Positions 16,155 to 21,837 of a stretch of DNA of 21,837 bases are shown in pieces. This stretch comes from an uncultured Oscillospiraceae bacterium (GTDB taxonomy: Bacteria; Bacillota_A; Clostridia; Oscillospirales; Acutalibacteraceae), in the NCBI GenBank assembly GCA_905211185.1, contig CAJLZR010000003.1, forward strand, positions 1-21,837. Direction: 5' to 3'. The translations under genes and the position numbers were made by a program. Positions within the stretch are counted from its first letter, which is position 1. Each line of letters begins with the position of its first letter. Under the pieces are notes generated by a model. That model did no database searches, was not told the origin of the DNA, and saw only the letters and a program-made list of their open reading frames with translations.

Positions 16155-16796
16155 TTAGCTACTAGTTTTTGGGCCTGCCCAATTACTAAGTTTCTGCAGT
16201 ATTTCCAAGTATTGTCGGGGATTCAAGCTTTCGAGTTTATCCACCTTGTAACTCGATAAAATATTTTTTAAAAGTTTTTCGGAGTTTTCGAAACCATTTA
16301 TCACTTTATTTAAATTTTTTACATCACTATTCGAAATTTTTTCAGATTCCACCTCCGGCAAATCTTCCCCCGCATATATATAAAGCCCCAATCCAAACAT
16401 AGAAATATTTTTAACCAAACACCGCATAATTGCTTTATTTATATCAAACATACTGGCAGCTTCCACCACTATATTTTTCTTATACTTTGAATCATAAGTA
16501 TAGGGCTTTGACTTCATCGCTTTATTTGCGTTATCCATAACAGGGAGCCACATTTCGTGTGTAAGCCCATTTATGGTTACGCTCGTAAACACCATGTATC
16601 CGGTATCTTTATCATATACGTACGGAAGCTGATTTTCGCCAAAAAGTTTAACTTCATAACAGGCTTCGGGGTATTTTTTCTTTATCTCAGCCCACGCATA
16701 TGGCCAAGAAATATAGCTAAGTCCATTTTTCTTTTCTATGTGATCGCCAACATTTATATTAAATAAATTTTCAAAAACAGAATTTTTCCCTTTCAT
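16155..16796 (-). CDS. Phage-type single-strand annealing protein, Sak3/DUF1071-like
   Basis: Residues 10-148 match the DUF1071 (SSAP Sak3) family as I know it: LSYISWPYAWAEIKKKYPEA (26-45), DKDTGYMVFTSVTINGLTHE (62-81), MWLPVMDNANKAMK (82-95), and ASMFDINKAIMRCLVKNISM (114-133) followed by FGLGLYIYAGEDLPE. These proteins occur mostly in phages, where they anneal complementary single strands during recombination. The C-terminal 65 residues are helical and charged and are not recognised. The ATG at 16796 follows GGAGGT; an upstream ATG at 16844 has no well-spaced site and was rejected. No integrase, SSB, recombinase partner or structural phage gene is nearby: the neighbours are a sugar mutase and a secreted protease. 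Confidence 0.8.
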   Translation of the reverse strand: MKGKNSVFENLFNINVGDHIEKKNGLSYISWPYAWAEIKKKYPEACYEVKLFGENQLPYVYDKDTGYMVFTSVTINGLTHEMWLPVMDNANKAMKSKPYTYDSKYKKNIVVEAASMFDINKAIMRCLVKNISMFGLGLYIYAGEDLPEVESEKISNSDVKNLNKVINGFENSEKLLKNILSSYKVDKLESLNPRQYLEILQKLSNWAGPKTSS

Positions 16797-16860
16797 AATA
16801 CCTCCAATTTTCAAAGAACATTTAGAAATTAATACTAATATCATTTCCCCATTTTTTTAC

Positions 16861-16890
16861 TTTATAATACAAAAAGGAGATTATTGTTAA
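16861..16890 (-). promoter_or_regulatory. Candidate promoter of the annealing-protein gene
   Basis: On the minus strand TTAACA (16885-16890), an 18-base spacer and TATAAA (16861-16866), about 65 bases before the ATG at 16796. It is back-to-back with the promoter of the M16C gene. Confidence 0.45.
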
Positions 16891-16905
16891 AAACATTTGC
16901 AAGAA

Positions 16906-16934
16906 TTGATTTTAATATTAATTTGTGGTATAAT
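16906..16934 (+). promoter_or_regulatory. Sigma-A promoter of the secreted M16C peptidase gene
   Basis: TTGATT (16906-16911), a 17-base spacer and a perfect TATAAT (16929-16934) preceded by TGG. The transcript should start near 16941, which rules out the open-frame start at 16897 and supports 16978. Confidence 0.8.
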
Positions 16935-16977
16935 TAACATAAGTTTAATTTATACAAATGCACTTAAAAGGAGCACA

Positions 16978-19900
16978 ATGTTAATGAATTTATTAAAAGC
17001 TAAAAACAAAATTCTGGCATTATTTCTTGCATCTTTAAACTTAGTTACCATAGCTGCACCGATTTCTTATGCACAAACTACGGATACAGCCGCGCAAGTA
17101 GCCGTATCGTCAAAAGAAAATATATCTCAATATGGATTTAGTCTTAAAAAGTCATTTTCCGTACAATGGCATGACCTTTTGGAGTACAGACACGAAAAAT
17201 CCGGAATGTGGCTGGTTGTTGAAAAAAACAATAATGCTGATAAAAGATTTGAAATAATGGTTCGTACCCCTCCCGAAAACGATAAAGGAATAAACCATAT
17301 AATAGAACACTGCGTGTTAAACGGAAGCGAAGAATACCCTTGCAAAAACATGCTTTGGGAACTCCACCAAACAGTATATAACACGTTTTTAAATGCTATG
17401 ACATTTCCTTGCTACACGACATTTCCTGTGGCAAGTTCAGATGAAGATGAGCTGTTTTCCTTAGCAAAAATTTACACAAGCGGAGTATTTCACCCGGCGT
17501 TTTTAAAAGATGAACGTATATTTAAAAAAGAAGGAATCCGCTTCGAGCTTGACTCAGAAAATAAATTATCTCCCAACGGTACAGTGTTTAACGAAATGCA
17601 AGGAAATAACCCCGATATGTTAAACTCCGTATTAAAGACTATGTTCCCGGATACCCAAAGTAAAAACGTATCGGGTGGAATTCCTGAAAAAATAATGGAT
17701 CTTTCCTATGAAGAAGTTTGCAACACATATAAAAAATACTATCACCCGTCAAATATGGTTGCCTATATGTCCGGCGATATAAATTACGAAAGATTCATGA
17801 AATTTCTCGATGAGGAATATCTTAAAAACTATGATAAGATAAATGTGGATCATATAAAGTACGAATCTCAGGATAAATCAAAATTGCCCGAAGAAAAAAC
17901 CGTTTATTATTACAAACAAGCAACCGATAAAAATATTATTTCCGCCAATGTTGTTTCGCTCTTAGATTATGAGTTTTATATCAAAAATGAATATGGTCTT
18001 GATATTTTAGCTCAAATTATAAATAACGCCAACAGCGAAAGAACGAAATTTCTAAAAAGCAAAGGATACTTAGCCATCAGATCCATTGTTTACGATCGTT
18101 TCTACGATCCGGCGATGGTAATTGAATTAGATTCGGAAAAAGAAGATCTGGTTTCACCCGAAAACACAAAGAAAGTGCTCGGTGAGCTTTTTGAAAAATA
18201 TCCGATAAGACAATCTGAAATAGATGCTATAATCGGCGCAAAAGATTTCAGCAAAAAATTAAACCGTGAAACAAATCTATACGATTCCTGTCTAGATTCA
18301 AGCCATTTCATAAAATCTTTCATAAAATTCGGCGATCCTTGCAACGATAAGTATTTTGGTATGTTAGAATCAAAGAGTGTATGGTGGAAAAAAATATGGC
18401 GCTATATTTCCAAAAAGTGCGGCTGCCAGTCATCAGATAAAATTGATCTTAATGAATTGACGAAAGATTTACTGCATAAACAGCATAAAACCATTATTGT
18501 GTTTAAGCCTTCTGACGACAAATCACTTAGCAGCAAAGAAAGATTAAAAGCAAAAATTGATTCTCTGCAAAATAAAAAAGATGAGCTTACTAAAAATTAT
18601 CAAGAGCAAAAAGCCTGGGCAGAATCTCCGAACGACAGCCAAACTGTAAGTGAAATCAAAAAAATGTTTAAAAAACTATCGCAAATAAACACGCCTAAAC
18701 TCGCTTGCGAATTAGAAGATAAAAAAATAGAAAATGTAAGTTGCTATCACTCTTTTCAGGATATCGGGGATTTCATTTCTTACAAATTGATATTCAATAT
18801 AAGTAATTTAACACAAGAAGAGTTAAAATATGTTGAGTTGCTCGCCAACGCCTTAAATAACAACAATACTCAAAAACACTCCCGAGGAGATTTAAATGAA
18901 TTAAAATCAGATACTTGCCGTTTAGTAAGCGTAGTAACAACTTCCACAGATGATAAAAACAGCAGAAGCGCATCTATGATAGTTGACATTGTAATGGATA
19001 AAAACAAATCCAAATCCGCAATTGAGCTATCAAAAGAGCAGCTCTTTGACATTGATTTTAAAGATATTCACTCACTGAAGAAATTTGTGGAATCTACAAC
19101 TGTTCTAATGGCTTCAACCCCCAAGCCGCTTGCAAAGTTTTATGATATCTTAAGCAGAGAAATTTCTCCTATTTATAGCTATTTAAATAAAGACAAGAAC
19201 TATGATGATACCGAAAAATTTTATAAAGAAATACAATCTAATTTATCGGATGAAAAATTTGTAGATTCGCTTGCAAGCAAACTAGAAAACTTGAGAGATA
19301 AAATTTTTAACATTAATTCATTGCAAGGAGCCGGAATATGCTCAACCGAAGAAAATGAAAAATTATCGGAAGAAAATTTAAAAGATCTTTTGGAACGCTT
19401 GAGCAAAAAAGATTTCGAACAAAAATCAGAAATAAATTTAGTCCCCGGCAACAAGAAAAATATTGCTTGTATAGATCCAACCACCTCCAATAACAACATC
19501 GCTTGTTTGGCGGATTGTAAAGAATTATCTGATAGCGCAGATTTTGACGTTACTTGCAGAATAATTACCGATAAATTTTTAGCGCCAAACATCCGTGAAA
19601 AAAGCGGAGCGTACGGAGCAGGCATTTCAAGAATACCGGGCACCGGAAAAATTGTTATAAATTCTTATTGCGATCCTAACTTAAAATCTTCAATAGATAT
19701 TTTTAAAGGTATCCCTGAATTTATTAAGAATTTAAATCTTGAAAGTACTGAAATAGAAAATATTTCAAAAAGCCTTTTGGGAAATTCCTTCCCTAAAAAC
19801 AAATTGGATTTATTTTCAAATCAAGTAGAAAAACTAATTTGCGAAAAATTAGATTACTGCAAAAAAATCAATTCAGATATTGATGCCATAAAAAATATAA

Positions 19901-20025
19901 CAACAGAAAAAATAAAAGAACATGGCAAAATCTTAGAACAAGCAATATCTAATATGCAAATATATTTAATTTCAAGCGACCGCAAAAACATAGAAGAAAA
20001 CACATTTGACGAAATATTTGAATAA
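16978..20025 (+). CDS. Secreted M16C (presequence protease/PreP-like) metallopeptidase
   Basis: This is a 1015-residue zinc peptidase of the pitrilysin superfamily, M16C group, which degrades peptides inside a closed two-half chamber. The N terminus is a signal peptide: basic start (KAKNK), hydrophobic core, and likely cleavage after SYA at 32. The inverted zinc motif is HIIEH (H107, E110, H111), with E206 in FNEMQG as third ligand. YPCKNMLWEL and FLNAMTFPCYTTFPVAS are typical PreP elements. A charged, coiled-coil-like hinge lies around 500-580. The catalytically inactive second half ends with the paired-domain motif REKSGAYGAG. ATG at 16978 follows AAAAGGAG; a second ATG two codons later is possible. 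Most bacterial M16C enzymes I know are cytosolic, so the signal peptide is notable. It forms its own transcription unit, ended by a strong terminator. Confidence 0.9.
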   Translation: MLMNLLKAKNKILALFLASLNLVTIAAPISYAQTTDTAAQVAVSSKENISQYGFSLKKSFSVQWHDLLEYRHEKSGMWLVVEKNNNADKRFEIMVRTPPENDKGINHIIEHCVLNGSEEYPCKNMLWELHQTVYNTFLNAMTFPCYTTFPVASSDEDELFSLAKIYTSGVFHPAFLKDERIFKKEGIRFELDSENKLSPNGTVFNEMQGNNPDMLNSVLKTMFPDTQSKNVSGGIPEKIMDLSYEEVCNTYKKYYHPSNMVAYMSGDINYERFMKFLDEEYLKNYDKINVDHIKYESQDKSKLPEEKTVYYYKQATDKNIISANVVSLLDYEFYIKNEYGLDILAQIINNANSERTKFLKSKGYLAIRSIVYDRFYDPAMVIELDSEKEDLVSPENTKKVLGELFEKYPIRQSEIDAIIGAKDFSKKLNRETNLYDSCLDSSHFIKSFIKFGDPCNDKYFGMLESKSVWWKKIWRYISKKCGCQSSDKIDLNELTKDLLHKQHKTIIVFKPSDDKSLSSKERLKAKIDSLQNKKDELTKNYQEQKAWAESPNDSQTVSEIKKMFKKLSQINTPKLACELEDKKIENVSCYHSFQDIGDFISYKLIFNISNLTQEELKYVELLANALNNNNTQKHSRGDLNELKSDTCRLVSVVTTSTDDKNSRSASMIVDIVMDKNKSKSAIELSKEQLFDIDFKDIHSLKKFVESTTVLMASTPKPLAKFYDILSREISPIYSYLNKDKNYDDTEKFYKEIQSNLSDEKFVDSLASKLENLRDKIFNINSLQGAGICSTEENEKLSEENLKDLLERLSKKDFEQKSEINLVPGNKKNIACIDPTTSNNNIACLADCKELSDSADFDVTCRIITDKFLAPNIREKSGAYGAGISRIPGTGKIVINSYCDPNLKSSIDIFKGIPEFIKNLNLESTEIENISKSLLGNSFPKNKLDLFSNQVEKLICEKLDYCKKINSDIDAIKNITTEKIKEHGKILEQAISNMQIYLISSDRKNIEENTFDEIFE

Positions 20026-20037
20026 AAGATGCTCTAC

Positions 20038-20067
20038 AAAAAGTCCCGAGTTATATCGGGACTTTTT
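20038..20067 (+). terminator. Intrinsic terminator after the M16C gene
   Basis: AAAAAGTCCCGA and TCGGGACTTTTT form a perfect 12-pair stem with a 6-base loop, ending in five T. It lies 12 bases after the stop and would also work for the convergent tetR-type transcript. Confidence 0.92.
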
Positions 20068-20099
20068 ATTTTGGTTAAAATTAAAAAATTTAAGTATTG

Positions 20100-20705
20100 T
20101 TAAAACAAATCATTTGAAAAATTTTCGGTTAAAACTTCACATTCAAGAATTTTCTTTAAAATCTCTCTTAATTCTTTTCGCACGATTTCTTTAGAACTTT
20201 TTTCATCGTTGCTTTCCTTGATAAATCCTAAACACCCATAACACAAAAATCCCGCAATCTTCCTTAGACTATACTTAGGTTTTAAAAAATCGCTTCTTCT
20301 TTGAGTATGGATTTTTAAATATTTTAAGATATATTCATAAAGTGAAAAATTAAGATACGGATTTTCATAAGAACTTATATGCGAAAAAAATTCAAAATTA
20401 CCATAATAAACATTCAAAACACAATCCAAAAAATTGCAATAGCTCTTTATGGAATCTTTTTCCGAATTGTTTTCGCTTTGTAACCGTTGGTACTCAATTT
20501 TTGCACTGTTAACCATATCTTTGGAGATATCTTCTATTAAATCATACTTATCTTTATAGTGGGCATAAAAAGTAATCCGACTCGTTTCAGAACTTTCACA
20601 AAGCTCTTTTATGGTTATTTTATCAAACGGCTTACTCAAAAGTAGATTCATAAATGTATTTTTTAAGTTTTTTTTAGTTTTTATAACTCGCCTATCCTTT
20701 TTCAT
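20100..20705 (-). CDS. TetR/AcrR-family transcriptional regulator
   Basis: The 201-residue protein has a TetR-type N-terminal DNA-binding domain: KTKKNLKNTFMNLLLSKPFD, then the helix-turn-helix ITIKELCESSETSRITFYAH and YKDKYDLIEDI. The C-terminal ligand domain (about 65-200) is divergent, as is normal for the family, and contains FLCYGCLGFIKE near its end. TetR proteins act as dimers and usually repress adjacent genes until a ligand binds. The divergent degV-type gene, 132 bases away, is the natural candidate target. The frame opens at 20717, where the ATG abuts the GGAG; the ATG at 20705 is correctly placed after GGAGATG, though spacing is long, and gives the common MKKDRRVIKTKKNL-type start. 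Confidence 0.85.
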   Translation of the reverse strand: MKKDRRVIKTKKNLKNTFMNLLLSKPFDKITIKELCESSETSRITFYAHYKDKYDLIEDISKDMVNSAKIEYQRLQSENNSEKDSIKSYCNFLDCVLNVYYGNFEFFSHISSYENPYLNFSLYEYILKYLKIHTQRRSDFLKPKYSLRKIAGFLCYGCLGFIKESNDEKSSKEIVRKELREILKKILECEVLTENFSNDLF

Positions 20706-20766
20706 TTGCTTACACATCTCCGATTTTGTATAATTAATTTACACACATTCTAATATGTAATTCTAA

Positions 20767-20810
20767 TTGAGATTAATTCTTATTACAATTATATCACAAT
20801 TATTTATAAC
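20767..20810 (+). promoter_or_regulatory. Candidate promoter(s) in the tetR-degV intergenic region
   Basis: Two readings are possible for the plus strand: TTGAGA (20767-20772)-17-TATATC (20790-20795), or TTACAA (20783-20788)-16-TATAAC (20805-20810). The region also has a direct repeat TAATTCT (20758-20779 area), a possible regulator site. I cannot decide between them. Confidence 0.35.
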
Positions 20811-20837
20811 TTTTATATGATCTTAGGAGTGCTTCAA

Positions 20838-21728
20838 ATGGATTCTTTTGTTTTAAGTTGCTGCTCTACCGCCGATATGAGCAAAGAATATTTTAAAAAA
20901 AGAAATATAAAATATGCATGCTTTCACTATTCCGTGAACGGCAAACAATATCCCGATGATTTGGGCGAGACTATGTCACTTTCCGAGTTTTATGAAACCA
21001 TAAAGGACAAAAATACGGATCTAAAAACTTCGCAAGTAAATTACGACGAGTTTTTAAATTATTTCACTCCATTCCTCGAGCAAGGAAAAGATATCCTGCA
21101 TATATGTATCTCTTCGGGCCTATCCGGCGCTTATACATCTGCGGTTATGGCAAAAAAAGATTTGGAAATAAAGTATCCCGAACGTAAAATCTATATAGTC
21201 GATTCCCTTGCCGGCTCATCCGGTCAAGGGTTAATAGTAGATACTCTTGCGGATATGCGGGATAGCGGAAAAAACATTGATGAAATTTATAATTGGATTG
21301 AAAATAATAAACTTCGCATGCACCATTGGTTCTATACGGATGACTTAACCTTCTTTATACGTGGCGGCAGAGTTTCCAAAGTTTCAGGCTTCATAGGAAC
21401 TTTACTTAAAATATGCCCTGTTTTGAACGTAGATGTAAACGGCAAGTTGATACCCAGATTAAAAGTACGCACAAAAACCAAATGTGCCGATGAAGTCATT
21501 GCAAAAATGGCTGAATATGCCGATAATGGCTTGGAATACAATAAAAAGTGTTTTATTTCTCATTCAAATTGTCTCCAAGATGCAAAGTTGCTTGCACAAA
21601 AAATAGAAGAAAAATTTAAAAATTTGAGAGGAAACATTGTTATAAGTAATATAGGAACAACAATCGGAAGCCATACGGGCACAGGCACTGTGGCATTATT
21701 CTTTTGGGGATCTCCACGCAAAGATTAG
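20838..21728 (+). CDS. DegV family fatty-acid-binding protein
   Basis: This 296-residue protein belongs to the DegV/FakB group, which bind a long-chain fatty acid between two alpha/beta domains and, in FakA/FakB systems, present it for phosphorylation. Numbering from the ATG at 20838: an N-terminal strand with CCSTADMS (8-15), TSQVNYDEF (64-72) and ISSGLSGAYTSA (91-102), which hold the carboxylate. Further elements are the VDSLAGSSGQG loop, the FIRGGRVSK motif, and GTTIGSHTGTGTVALFFWG at the C-terminal end, which is characteristic. The upstream open frame to 20817 was rejected because TAGGAGTG sits correctly before 20838. No fakA-like kinase is in the window. The divergent TetR-type gene is a plausible regulator. 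Confidence 0.93.
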   Translation: MDSFVLSCCSTADMSKEYFKKRNIKYACFHYSVNGKQYPDDLGETMSLSEFYETIKDKNTDLKTSQVNYDEFLNYFTPFLEQGKDILHICISSGLSGAYTSAVMAKKDLEIKYPERKIYIVDSLAGSSGQGLIVDTLADMRDSGKNIDEIYNWIENNKLRMHHWFYTDDLTFFIRGGRVSKVSGFIGTLLKICPVLNVDVNGKLIPRLKVRTKTKCADEVIAKMAEYADNGLEYNKKCFISHSNCLQDAKLLAQKIEEKFKNLRGNIVISNIGTTIGSHTGTGTVALFFWGSPRKD

Positions 21729-21837
21729 AAATACTCACCCTTATCTATAATTTTTTAATACTAGTAATTTTTAAAATATTACTTTCATAAAAACAATTTA
21801 TTTCATAAACTAAAACATTGAGTAAAGACACACGGGC

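Noticed and set aside
21729..21837. Possible gene or RNA at the right end
   Set aside because: The last 109 bases are AT-rich with no frame, hairpin or promoter that I can support.

Overview
The window is 21.8 kb of AT-rich DNA with dense, mostly minus-strand housekeeping genes, strong GGAGG-type ribosome binding sites, sigma-A-like promoters and hairpin/T-tract terminators. It also carries a CdaA-CdaR pair, a DegV protein and the MEP isoprenoid pathway. Together these point to a low-GC Bacillota, most likely an anaerobic gut-type member of the Clostridia. Nothing visible fixes the genus. The first ~400 bases are clearly more GC-rich and encode part of a Bacteroides-like glycoside hydrolase fused in frame to a clostridial xseA. 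This looks like an assembly or amplification chimera, so the window probably comes from a metagenome or single-cell contig.

Layout, all minus strand unless noted. 1-411: foreign glycosidase fragment. 400-783: 5' part of xseA. 804-1220: nusB. 1276-2577 and 2570-3439: cdaR (YbbR) and cdaA (diadenylate cyclase), read as cdaA-cdaR-nusB-xseA from a promoter at about 3531-3558. 3578-4726: a cysteine desulfurase-like PLP enzyme. 4985-5248: an unrecognised 87-residue protein with its own promoter and terminator. 5443-7404: a secreted, repeat-rich beta-helix surface protein. 7682-10906: metG-tatD-ispF, in which metG carries a frameshift. 11081-11224 (+): a 47-residue asparagine-rich protein. 11286-12158: ispE. 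12400-14205: a divergent two-domain Clp/HSP100-like AAA+ protein. 14322-16043: phosphohexomutase. 16155-16796: a phage-type single-strand annealing protein of the Sak3/DUF1071 kind. 16978-20025 (+): a secreted M16C (PreP-like) metallopeptidase. 20100-20705: a TetR-type regulator, divergent from 20838-21728 (+), a DegV protein.

IspE and IspF are consecutive or near-consecutive MEP-pathway enzymes, and MetG and NusB serve translation and transcription. CdaA and its regulator CdaR make c-di-AMP. The least ordinary parts are the HSP100-like protein, whose second ATPase domain keeps Walker A but lacks the pore loop, Walker B glutamate, arginine finger and sensor-2 arginine; the Asn-rich miniprotein; the orphan annealing protein; the signal-peptide-bearing M16C protease; and two integrity problems, the chimeric left end and the metG frameshift. 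I saw no tRNA, rRNA, CRISPR array or insertion sequence, and no intergenic stretch exceeds 300 bases.
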